The position numbers and the translations under genes were made by a program. 64,000 nucleotides of DNA from Kalmanozyma brasiliensis GHG001 (lineage: Eukaryota > Basidiomycota > Ustilaginomycetes > Ustilaginales): the NCBI RefSeq assembly GCF_000497045.1, contig NW_015961970.1:682802-746801 (forward strand), given 5' to 3'. Positions 56,101 through 64,000 of this stretch are shown here, in pieces. Positions within the stretch are counted from its first letter, which is position 1. The number at the start of each line of letters is the position of its first letter. The notes below the pieces were generated by a model. The model searched no databases and was not told the origin of the DNA. It saw only the letters and a list, made by a program, of their open reading frames with translations.

Positions 56101-57044
56101 ACAAGTTCAGTTCGCGTCACGGTCAGAAGGGTGTATGCTCGCAGAAGTGGCCCGCGGCCGACATGCCGTTCTCCGAAAGCGGAATGCAGCCCGATTGCAT
56201 CATCAACCCTCACGCCTTCCCGTCACGAATGACGATTGGAATGCTGATCGAGTCGATCGCCGGCAAAGCAGGCGCGATGCACGGTATCGCCCAGGACTCA
56301 ACACCGTTCACCTTCAGCGAGGACTACACGCCCACCGAGTTCTTCGGCGAACAGCTCAAGGCGGCGGGGTACAATCACGTCGGTAACGAGCCGATGTACT
56401 CCGGTATCACGGGACAGGAGCTTCGGGCGGACATCTATCTGGGGGTGGTGTACTACCAACGTTTGCGTCACATGGTGAACGACAAGTTCCAGGTGCGAAC
56501 GACGGGTCCCGTGCACGCGTTGACGCGCCAGCCGATCAAGGGACGAAAGCGTGCTGGTGGTATCCGTTTCGGTGAGATGGAACGCGATGCGTTGTTGGCG
56601 CACGGAACGTCGTACATGCTGCAGGATCGACTGATGAACTGCTCGGACTACTCGACGTCGTACGTCTGTCGCACGTGTGGGTCGCTCTTGTCGGTGGGTT
56701 TCGACACGTCGTCTTCGACTACGGGCAACGGTGCTGGTGGTGCCATTTCGACGATTGACGTGACGACGCAAGGATCGACGCCCATTCTGGGACCCAATGG
56801 AGAATTCTGCCGCGTTTGCAGGGCCGAGGATGACGTCCGTCGCCAACAGGGCCTCGAACCGCTCCGTGGCAAGCGACAACCCATCGGTGGCGTCGAGGCC
56901 CACGTCAGCATCCCGCACAGCAACGTCATCAACAATGTCACCGGCGGCGATCTCGACGTGGTTGCCGTGCCATATGTGCTCAAGTACCTCGTCGCCGAGC
57001 TCGCGGCGATGGGCATCAAGATGAGCTTTGGTGTCTCGCCCTAG
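53169..57044 (+). CDS. RPA135: RNA polymerase I second-largest subunit (Rpa135/Rpa2)
   Basis: Core catalytic subunit of nucleolar RNA polymerase I, which makes the large rRNA precursor. The intronless 1291-residue protein follows yeast Rpa135 closely from end to end. Visible blocks: [98 protein letters not shown] and the active-site-proximal [20 protein letters not shown]. Later come [19 protein letters not shown] and [20 protein letters not shown], then the clamp-region [13 protein letters not shown] and [19 protein letters not shown]. A zinc site near 1165-1216 is formed by YVCRTCGS and FCRVCRA. Pol I identity over Pol II/III comes from the HTPDG and zinc-region context. A Ser-rich N-terminal tail of about 20 residues precedes conserved sequence. 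The first ATG (53169) has Ala at -3. Confidence 0.97.
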   Translation: [1291 protein letters not shown]

Positions 57045-59007
57045 ATTCTTTCTTCATTGATAGCGATTCATATTCGTAGCAATTTGTTCACATTGTCAGA
57101 GTGAGCGTGCGTTTGGCCGAATCTGCATATGGTGTTGGTGTTGTGTCAGTCGCATAAGAGCCTCTGATCAGCCGGACGAGACCATGCCACTCTGAGGTTT
57201 TGTCCACTTCATTGCAATGTTAGAGCTACATACGTAGCTTTCAATCTTTCAAAATTAGCTCAGCGCTCGGATGCGAGCGTGGTGGACACGAGGAAGCGTT
57301 GTGCTGGCTGTAAATTTAGAGCTCGTTTTTGCTGCACGTCGACGCGATGCGGCCTGGCTCGATCGGACCGTCGCATCGGAAGGCGCCTGCTCGTCTGTCA
57401 CGGCCGCCTGACTAGACGCGAACGGCCTGCTAGCTCTCTCTGCCCCCCTCGCTTTGTTTGTCGAGGGTGATCGAGCCATCCCGAGGATTCGGTTCCATAT
57501 AGTGAGGTCACGGACTCCGAACTTGTCGTTTAGCAAAGCACCGACCACCTCAGGCATGCACGAGGTCCGTGTTGGTGATGTCAATTGTCATGCGGCGAAT
57601 GCACATTCACTAATCTTTTCTTCTCAACCAGTGCATTGTGCCCGAAAGAGGCGAATCAGCTTGCTGTGTCAAGCCAGGCCTCAGAGTCTTGTGCCGATCA
57701 CCCCTTGAGCCTAGGGCAAAAGGCGTCAGAATGGTTGGTGAGCCGAGCTTCGGCGTCTCTTTGAGCCTCGTTTGGCGGCTGCAGCGGTGACTGTGATTGC
57801 CGCCGACTTTTGGTTGTTTGCTTCTTCTCGTTGCTTCCGTGACCAATTTCCCGCTCTTTTTCCTTCGCCTCGCCTCGAGTGCCAAGCTGCGGCTTTCGCC
57901 TCGTGACAGTCTGTCTGTACCATTGAACCGAGGTCCCTTTCCGTTCAGACCTTTCCATCTGCTCCGTCCTGACTCCCTGCGCTGTCCTCTGTCAGGTGTA
58001 AGGGGACCGTCTCGGCCTCCTTTTATCGTCGCATTGGGCCAAGTCGAGTGTGAAGCTGAGAGCAAGACGCCCTTTTCGGAGAAGCTGTTAGATCCTCGCC
58101 AACGCAGACCCAACGGTGCAACTCAGATTCAAATCTTTTTCTCCCATTTTTCCGCCGCCCTTCTCAGCAGCCAGTTTGGCATTAAGTGCGCGATCGCCAG
58201 AGCCTCTGCCCTGGTGCTGAGTGACGATGTCGCTGAGGGACGGACTGAGGCTCCTGACTGGCGAATTTCTGACTGCTCATCTCACATTCGAGACTCAGCA
58301 AGCAGGCAAGCAGGCCCGCTGAGCGAACAGTCACCCGAGTCAGTTCATCGATTCATCTCATCCTCATCATCATCGACTCGAAACCCATAGACACTACGTC
58401 GTCTCGACATCTTCGGCGTTGTCGCAGTTCCTTCTCTGCACAACAGCTCCTGTCTACCCTTTCGTGGACTTCCGTAGAATCGCCAGATCGCCACTGTCGA
58501 CGACCATCTAGCAAACATCCGTCTTCGCATTCGCGCTCCTTCTTTCTCCCATCTCACCCTCTCGCCACCTTCGTCGCTCATCCGACCAAGTCTCGGTCGT
58601 CTCCAGCTCCAGCACACAGCATTCGATTGCCACCCCTATCATACTCTTGCTTAGCTGGCACACACGCTCCGTGGGCTGAGTCCAAGCTTCAGTACAGACT
58701 TGGACTTTCAGCATCCCTCGACCGCATTCACATTTGACGATCGTCGCCCAGCACCTCGTCCTTCTCATTCGTATCAGTCAGCTTCTGGCTCGTACTCGCA
58801 CACATTCTTGGCAGTGATCCGTCTCCTTTGACTTCGATTCGACATCGACCAATCGAGGCTGACTCAGCTACCATCTTCGTCCGTCACTTCGCTCTGTCGC
58901 TATTGTTGCTTCATTCACCTTGACGGTGGACAGTCTTGATTCTGCTTCATCTCGCTCGTCTTGCATAATCACCACCTCGCTGCTCAAGCTAAGAGCCTAC
59001 CACAAAA
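57045..59007. other. 2-kb intergenic, promoter and long CT-rich leader of cryptochrome-DASH
   Basis: No gene recognised. From about 58340 to 59000 the strand is very rich in tc, ctc and catc runs, as in a long 5' leader, and ends in a strong start context (cacaaaaATGg). Short frames on both strands look like chance. The length of the flank would fit a regulated (for example light-induced) gene, but no specific site could be proven. Confidence 0.5.
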
Positions 59008-61578
59008 ATGGACGGTTCCAGCTCCTCGGCGTCACCCAGCGCCTCGCACGGTGGCACTTCCACGCTGGGCTCTGAAGTCGGCCGCAGCGTCCTCATTTGC
59101 TTGCTCCGTCTCGACCTGCGCATTCACGACAACCCTCTGTTCTACTATGCACACCAGACGCCCAAGCCCATTGTCTCGACCGCAGAAAAGACGGTCGACC
59201 TTAGCAAACTCGAAGATGAAGCTCTCCTCGGCTCGACCGCCGATTACCTCCTTCCCGTCTTCGTCTTTGACGAACGAGAGATGGAGCTCAGCGGCCTGCC
59301 CGGCTACAACAGGAAGGGCCCAGAAGCCCGAACCAGAGAGTACGGTTTCTGGAAGACCGGTGGCTTCCGAACTCGTTTCGTCTCGGAGTCTGTTTACGAT
59401 GTTCGTTCGCGCCTTCGTAATGTCGGTTCCGACTTGCTCATTCGCTTCGGCTTCCCAGAAGATGTCGTCTCCAACCTTGTCAAGGGCTTTCAAGCCGAAG
59501 GCACACACGTCGAAGGCGTGTGGCTTCAGAAGGAGATGACGTACCCAGAGATCGATGTCGAGAACGCCATCGTGGAAAAGCTCCAGGGCAGTGGCGTTCC
59601 CGTGCAGTTCGTTCACGGCAAGACGCTCATCCACCCCTCCGACCTTCCCTTCGAAAGCAGCGAGACCCCGGATGTCTTTACGCCTTTCCGCAAGAAGGTC
59701 GAGGCGTTGGGCACCAAGATGGTCCGCCCCGTCAAGCACTCGCCCGCCAAGTTCAAGACGTTCCCTCCCAATGTGCCATCCACTCCCGACTACGCCCTCG
59801 ACGTGTCGTACGAGGTCGATGTCGATGGTCTCGCACCTCGTGCCCTCGAGACCAAGGACAAGCAGGAAGGCGAGGTCTCGTTCCACGACATTCTCCGCTT
59901 CCTTCTTACACCGCTCAACGACTCGCAATTGCCACCGACACTCGAAGCGAGCGCCTTGCTACAACAACGACACCCCGCCTCGGCCTTCCCTCTGCGCGGT
60001 GGCGAGTCTTCAGCACTGGATCGTCTCGACTGGTACTTCGTTCGAGGCAAGTCGGCCGACTCGTCCCGATGGGGCAAGGCCGACCCCCCACCCGCCGCCC
60101 GCTACAAGCAGACGCGAAACAACCTCATCGGTCACGCCTACAGCACAAAGATGTCGCCCTTCCTCGCCTACGGCAGTATTTCGCCACGTCAGATCTGGGA
60201 GGCCCTCGACGAGCACGAAAAGAAGTTTGGCGAGGACCAAAACACCTATTGGGTGCGCTTCGAGCTGCTGTGGCGCGACTACTTTTTCTTTGTCGCCGAG
60301 AAGTTCGGCCATCTGCTGTACGATCTGGGCGGCTTCGAGCGTGCCACCGATCCTCGGCAGGCGGCCAAAAAGATGGAGGAAGGTTGGTGGCGCAAGTGGA
60401 ACCCGCTCAAGGATGGACCGGAGCACGAGATGACGCGTCTCCTCGAAGGTCGAACCGGTATCCCTTTCATCGACGCCAACATCCTCGAGCTGCGCGAATC
60501 GGGGTTCATGTCGAATCGCGGTCGACAGAACGTCGCGAGCTTCCTCTCCAAGGACCTCGGGTACGATTGGCGCATCGGCGCCGAGTTCTTCCAATCCCAT
60601 CTGATCGACTACGACCCGACGTCCAACTACGGCAACTGGCAGTACGTCGCCGGTGTCGGCAACGACCCGCGCGCCTCTCGGCAGTTTAACACCATCAAGC
60701 AGGCGAAAGACTACGACTCGCATGGCGATTATGTCAAGATGTGGATCCCGGCGCTGCGCAACCTGCACGCGGACTACGTGCACACTCCGTGGCTGCTGAC
60801 CACCGAAGAACGCCGACGGTATGGACTCAAGACGACCAAGATGGACGTGACCATCGACGGATATCCCGCACAACCGCTGTTCGAGCACGAGGGTTGGCAG
60901 CGCCACTACGAGCGCAAGCAGGGCGTTGGATCGAAGATGCACGGTAATCCGCAGGAGAAGGTGAAAGACGGGAAAGTTCCACGACGTCATCGACCGAGTT
61001 ATCGCGTGTCAGCGGCGACGTATGGGGCGTTGACGGATGGGTCGCATGTGGATCAGCTGTCTGCGTCTGCGGGCACGCTCTATAGTGGGTACGACGGGAG
61101 TGGATCGCGGAACGTGATCCCGCCTCTGAGGGGGGCGAGTGGGTCGATTGGCCCAGGGTACAACGCCCGCCCGCAGAACTTCCCCAACGTGGCCGGGTTG
61201 AACATCGGTGGTGGGGGTGAGAGGTCCGGATCGCCGTTTGGAACCAGCCCGAGTGGTCAGGCGCAAAAGTATGCGCGAACTACAGCAAGCGGTGTACCCA
61301 CCAACCTGCCCGCACCTGTCGGCCGAGCACCGGGGAACGCATTCGACTTTGGCCCCGGTAGAACGGGCAGCGCGTCCAGTTTGGACCTGCCCAACGGCCG
61401 ACGACGGGATCAACAGGCCAACGGGTTCACGGATCCGATCTCGCAATTTGCCAGTCCGGGCAATGGTCATGGTGGCAACGGAAACGGGGTACCCAGCGGC
61501 AACGGAGGGAATGGTCATGCACCACAGGCAGTGTCCAAAGCGGACCTCGAGACGAGCTGGCGTCGCGGCTCCAAGTAG
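59008..61578 (+). CDS. Cryptochrome-DASH photolyase-family protein
   Basis: Flavoprotein of the photolyase/cryptochrome superfamily that binds FAD and a folate antenna; the DASH class repairs pyrimidine dimers in single-stranded DNA or loops and may act in light response. Intronless, 856 residues. The N-terminal alpha/beta domain opens SVLICLLRLDLRIHDNPLFY and has LPVFVFDEREM. A DASH-like segment follows: GPEARTREYGFWKTGGFRTR and FLAESVYDVR-type sequence. The FAD domain shows TRNNLIGHAYSTKMSPFLAY, YWVRFELLWRDYFFFVAEKF, GRTGIPFIDANILELRESGF, MSNRGRQNVASFLSKDLGYD and WRIGAEFFQSHLIDYDPTSN, all typical of the class. After about residue 610 comes a 245-residue low-complexity tail rich in Gly, Asn and Ser, as often in fungal DASH proteins. 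The folate-contact Trp and Glu/Asn residues sit in the expected blocks. No signal for mitochondria or chloroplast. Confidence 0.94.
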   Translation: MDGSSSSASPSASHGGTSTLGSEVGRSVLICLLRLDLRIHDNPLFYYAHQTPKPIVSTAEKTVDLSKLEDEALLGSTADYLLPVFVFDEREMELSGLPGYNRKGPEARTREYGFWKTGGFRTRFVSESVYDVRSRLRNVGSDLLIRFGFPEDVVSNLVKGFQAEGTHVEGVWLQKEMTYPEIDVENAIVEKLQGSGVPVQFVHGKTLIHPSDLPFESSETPDVFTPFRKKVEALGTKMVRPVKHSPAKFKTFPPNVPSTPDYALDVSYEVDVDGLAPRALETKDKQEGEVSFHDILRFLLTPLNDSQLPPTLEASALLQQRHPASAFPLRGGESSALDRLDWYFVRGKSADSSRWGKADPPPAARYKQTRNNLIGHAYSTKMSPFLAYGSISPRQIWEALDEHEKKFGEDQNTYWVRFELLWRDYFFFVAEKFGHLLYDLGGFERATDPRQAAKKMEEGWWRKWNPLKDGPEHEMTRLLEGRTGIPFIDANILELRESGFMSNRGRQNVASFLSKDLGYDWRIGAEFFQSHLIDYDPTSNYGNWQYVAGVGNDPRASRQFNTIKQAKDYDSHGDYVKMWIPALRNLHADYVHTPWLLTTEERRRYGLKTTKMDVTIDGYPAQPLFEHEGWQRHYERKQGVGSKMHGNPQEKVKDGKVPRRHRPSYRVSAATYGALTDGSHVDQLSASAGTLYSGYDGSGSRNVIPPLRGASGSIGPGYNARPQNFPNVAGLNIGGGGERSGSPFGTSPSGQAQKYARTTASGVPTNLPAPVGRAPGNAFDFGPGRTGSASSLDLPNGRRRDQQANGFTDPISQFASPGNGHGGNGNGVPSGNGGNGHAPQAVSKADLETSWRRGSK

Positions 61579-61927
61579 ACGATTCGCCTGAAAATCATCA
61601 TGGTACCACTTTGCCCTGGACTGTCGTGCTTCGTGGACTTGTGAGTTTGTGAGGCTCGACGCATTGAGATGCCGGGGGTGGAGGAATGGGTCTGTGGTGG
61701 CGGACGTCCTGAGCCGACACTCCACCTCGGCGCCCTTGACGCCAACTTGCTCAAAAGATCCATGTCGAAGTCACTCCGACCATCTCGCTCAGGAGGTCGC
61801 TCTTCACCACACCGTCACCCCGGTTCAGAAACGCTGCTTGGCAGCGCCGACTCACTTCCAGACTGTTCTCAATCAAGTGTGCCTCTGAGATCAAATGCAT
61901 TTGCAACTCCATTCCATCGATGCGGGC
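61579..61927. other. Short intergenic between convergent genes
   Basis: A 349-bp gap holding the two 3' ends of the cryptochrome-DASH and PPR genes. Nothing else seen. Confidence 0.5.
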
Positions 61928-64000
61928 TCAGCCCCTCCCATCGATCAAATCCCTCGCACTCCTCACCGCCTCCTCCTTCTGCCTCTCTCTCAGAATCTCA
62001 ACCTTCCTCTCGTGCAGATCCAACAGACTCGCTGCGGTCCTGAACTTGTCGAGCAACCGAATGACGTGTCGCGCCTCGCGCATCTCGGCCAACCCGCTGC
62101 TGATCGCCTCCATCGTGTCGTGGTGTGCGTACCAGGGGGAGAAGCTGTCCGACTTCGGGGCGAGGTCTCGCGCGAGGGGGAGTTTTGCGCTCGGATCGAT
62201 GTAGAATGCGCTTGGTTCGATGCGGGGCTCGTCGGATTCGAGGTCCGAATCGGCTTCTTCGGAGATGGACGGCCGGTCGAAGGGTAGCTCAACGTAGGGG
62301 TCGTCTTCTGTTCGACCTTCGTGTCGGCGTTTGGGCGGGGAGGAGGGGCCGCCCGTCGTATCCGGTCCGTGGGCTGATGCGGGATCCAGAACGCTATCTG
62401 CCGGCAACGGGTCGAAAGAAGCCAAGTCGTCCTCCGCTGACACATCTTCGTCGATCGGACGAACGCCAACCCTGTCCGCCTCAGCTTCGACCGCTGCATC
62501 TGCGCTCGCCTTGGTCTGCTTGTCCGCACTCAGCTGCGAGCGCATCCAAGCGTTCGGTGGATCACGATAGAGCACATGCTCGACGACCGAAAGAGCCTCC
62601 TCGAGCTGCCCACCTCGAGCCATCGAAATGACCAGATGATTCCAGTTGTCCGAGTCGAATCCGAACCCATCGTTTTTGGCCCGCGTCCAGATCTTGGCCA
62701 CCTCCTCGTGCCGACCCGCGGCGGAGAGGAGGTCGATCATGATCGAGACCGGAAGACAGATCATGTTGCGGCTGCTAGCGTCTTGTCGACGCTGAGCTGA
62801 GGTTTGAACGGCCCTGGCGCCCGATGCGACATTCACATCGTCGGACCGGCTGTAGGCGTAAACCCGGCGACTCTTGCTGCGAGACGCTTCCAGCGCGGTA
62901 GCGTAGATCTGCTCGAACAGTTGCAGTGCGGCGTCGATATCGCCCGCCCTTCGATACGCATCGAGAAGCGGCGTCAGCGCGGGTACGGATAAGCGATGGA
63001 GATGGCGTGCCATGGTCTTGAGCGTGCTTTCGACCTTTTCGGGCTCGCCTCGACGAGCTTGGGCCACCATCAGCACCGTATACAGCGTCTCGAACGGCGC
63101 GCTGTCCTTGGCCGCCAGCCTTGTGCCGCTAGCCAAGCTCTTCTCCGCCTTTTGCATCTGGGCCAGTTCCGTGCGAGTCGCCGAGGCATTCCATGACGTC
63201 GGCCGGAACGTCTTTTTGGCCTCGTCGGCGATCAGCTGCGAAACGAGGTTGCATGCCAGATCGTAGTTGGCCTCGTTCTCGCTCAGCGCATAGCTGTGGA
63301 CCATGATACCCCAAGTGATGGCGCTGGGGGCGAGCTTCCGACTTTGCATCTCGTCAAAGTAGTCTTTGGCCTCCTGGTGATCGCCGAGACGAAGATAGCC
63401 GTGGATCATGATGGTGAAGTGGTAGATGTTGGCGCCTTGACCCGCACCTGCTCCAGCGATGTCCGGCAGGACCGCCTCGGCTTCCGAAAACACCTCTTCG
63501 GCAACGTCCATGAGACCAGCGTCGCACGCGCTTTGCAGCATCAGCGCGTAGGTGTTGGCGTTGGGGACTAGTCGCAGCTTTCGTACACTGTCAACGAACT
63601 TCATCACCTTCTGAACGGGCAGGGAACTGAGCACGTACGCCTTGAGGATGATGTTGCACACCTCAATGGTAGGGCGAAGTCGAACATCGCCGTGGTTCTG
63701 CATCCACGCAAAGAGGCGGATGGCGACTTCGTACAGCCCAGACTCGACGAAACAGTTGAGCAAGGCGGCGTACGTGATGCGGTCCGGGATCTTGCCAGCT
63801 GCAATCATGGCACGAAGCGCGTGGGCAGCCGAGTCGGGATCGCGGCGCAAGGTGAAGCCATGGATGAGGATGGTATAGGTGTACTTGTCCGGCTGAGCAC
63901 CAAACTCCTTCATTTGGTCGAAGATGGCGAGGGCGGCGTCGATGTTGGTCCTGCGCACGTGCATGTCGATGACAAGATTGAAGTCGGACGATCTGGGCGT
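61928..64000 (-). CDS. Pentatricopeptide-repeat protein, probably mitochondrial (N-terminus beyond window)
   Basis: RNA-binding helical-repeat protein, most likely acting on a mitochondrial transcript. The frame is open from base 64000 to the stop at 61928 (690 residues present); the start lies outside. The ATG at 63964 is probably not the start, since PPR sequence continues above it (SSDFNLVIDMHVRRTNIDAA). Several 35-residue PPR units can be read: AALAIFDQMKEFGAQPDKYT, then SAAHALRAMIAAGKIPDRIT, EVAIRLFAWMQNHGDVRLRP, MKFVDSVRKLRLVPNANTYA and EAKDYFDEMQSRKLAPSAIT. A second group starts after an insert (GEPEKVESTLKTMARHLHRL). The C-terminal 200 residues are acidic, Pro/Asp-rich and then charged helical, ending DGRG. 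I cannot name the target transcript. Confidence 0.88.
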   Translation of the reverse strand, partial: TPRSSDFNLVIDMHVRRTNIDAALAIFDQMKEFGAQPDKYTYTILIHGFTLRRDPDSAAHALRAMIAAGKIPDRITYAALLNCFVESGLYEVAIRLFAWMQNHGDVRLRPTIEVCNIILKAYVLSSLPVQKVMKFVDSVRKLRLVPNANTYALMLQSACDAGLMDVAEEVFSEAEAVLPDIAGAGAGQGANIYHFTIMIHGYLRLGDHQEAKDYFDEMQSRKLAPSAITWGIMVHSYALSENEANYDLACNLVSQLIADEAKKTFRPTSWNASATRTELAQMQKAEKSLASGTRLAAKDSAPFETLYTVLMVAQARRGEPEKVESTLKTMARHLHRLSVPALTPLLDAYRRAGDIDAALQLFEQIYATALEASRSKSRRVYAYSRSDDVNVASGARAVQTSAQRRQDASSRNMICLPVSIMIDLLSAAGRHEEVAKIWTRAKNDGFGFDSDNWNHLVISMARGGQLEEALSVVEHVLYRDPPNAWMRSQLSADKQTKASADAAVEAEADRVGVRPIDEDVSAEDDLASFDPLPADSVLDPASAHGPDTTGGPSSPPKRRHEGRTEDDPYVELPFDRPSISEEADSDLESDEPRIEPSAFYIDPSAKLPLARDLAPKSDSFSPWYAHHDTMEAISSGLAEMREARHVIRLLDKFRTAASLLDLHERKVEILRERQKEEAVRSARDLIDGRG

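Noticed and set aside
53841..56213. 790-codon open frame antisense to the Pol I subunit gene
   Set aside because: It is the mirror of a strongly conserved gene with GC-biased third positions, which removes stops from one antisense frame. Its translation has no domain and is Val/Asp/Leu-biased as expected for such shadows.

Overview
The window is 64 kb of nuclear DNA from a GC-rich, fairly intron-poor filamentous fungus. Gene content points to a basidiomycete of the smut lineage (Ustilaginomycotina, Ustilago/Sporisorium-like). The signs are very long intronless genes, short GT..AG introns of about 75-155 nt confined to a few genes, a GPI-anchored glyoxal oxidase, a cryptochrome-DASH, a velvet regulator and a diaphanous-type formin. 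Species was not determined; that rests on family knowledge, not on a search.

Layout, left to right. 1-767 (-): D-amino-acid oxidase, cut by the window edge. 1036-2271 (+): Maf-type nucleotide pyrophosphatase in seven exons. 2524-3006 (-): cytochrome c oxidase subunit 7 in three exons. 4423-6369 (+): glyoxal oxidase. 8058-12335 (+): a 1425-residue, largely disordered protein of unknown role. 13490-15336 (+): Vac8. 16237-17102 (-): cytochrome c oxidase subunit 6A. 17538-18956 (-): VelB-like velvet regulator. 18957-23253: a 4.3-kb stretch without a recognisable gene. 23254-24324 (+): Pop4. 24471-25544 (-): short catalase-like haem protein. 26885-28354 (-): chitin deacetylase. 30521-30638 (+): a lone 5S rRNA gene. 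30917-31969 (-): mitoribosomal protein mS23. 33094-39747 (+): formin. 39944-41395 (-): glutathione reductase, with an ATG-less leader that looks like a mitochondrial presequence. 42074-43765 (-): unknown four-helix membrane protein. 44140-45229 (-): Mrm2. 45565-47781 (+): ArsB/NhaD-type transporter. 47873-49894 (-): Utp18. 50378-52666 (+): porphobilinogen deaminase. 53169-57044 (+): RNA polymerase I subunit 2. 59008-61578 (+): cryptochrome-DASH. 61928-64000 (-): PPR protein, cut by the edge.

Most genes are housekeeping and unlinked in function, as is usual in a fungal chromosome arm. Two themes recur: mitochondrial gene expression and respiration (Cox7, Cox6A, mS23, Mrm2, probably the PPR protein, possibly a glutathione reductase isoform) and ribosome production (5S rRNA, Utp18, Pol I subunit 2; Pop4 through RNase MRP). 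Several pairs are divergent and may share promoters (oxidase/Maf, Mrm2/transporter, Utp18/Hem3). I saw no tRNA, intact transposon, CRISPR array or secondary-metabolite cluster, and no convincing undescribed multi-gene system. The most interesting signals are the glutathione reductase leader, a 96%-identical 223/228-bp repeat pair at 15.7 and 21.2 kb, and the empty 4.3-kb region holding its second copy.
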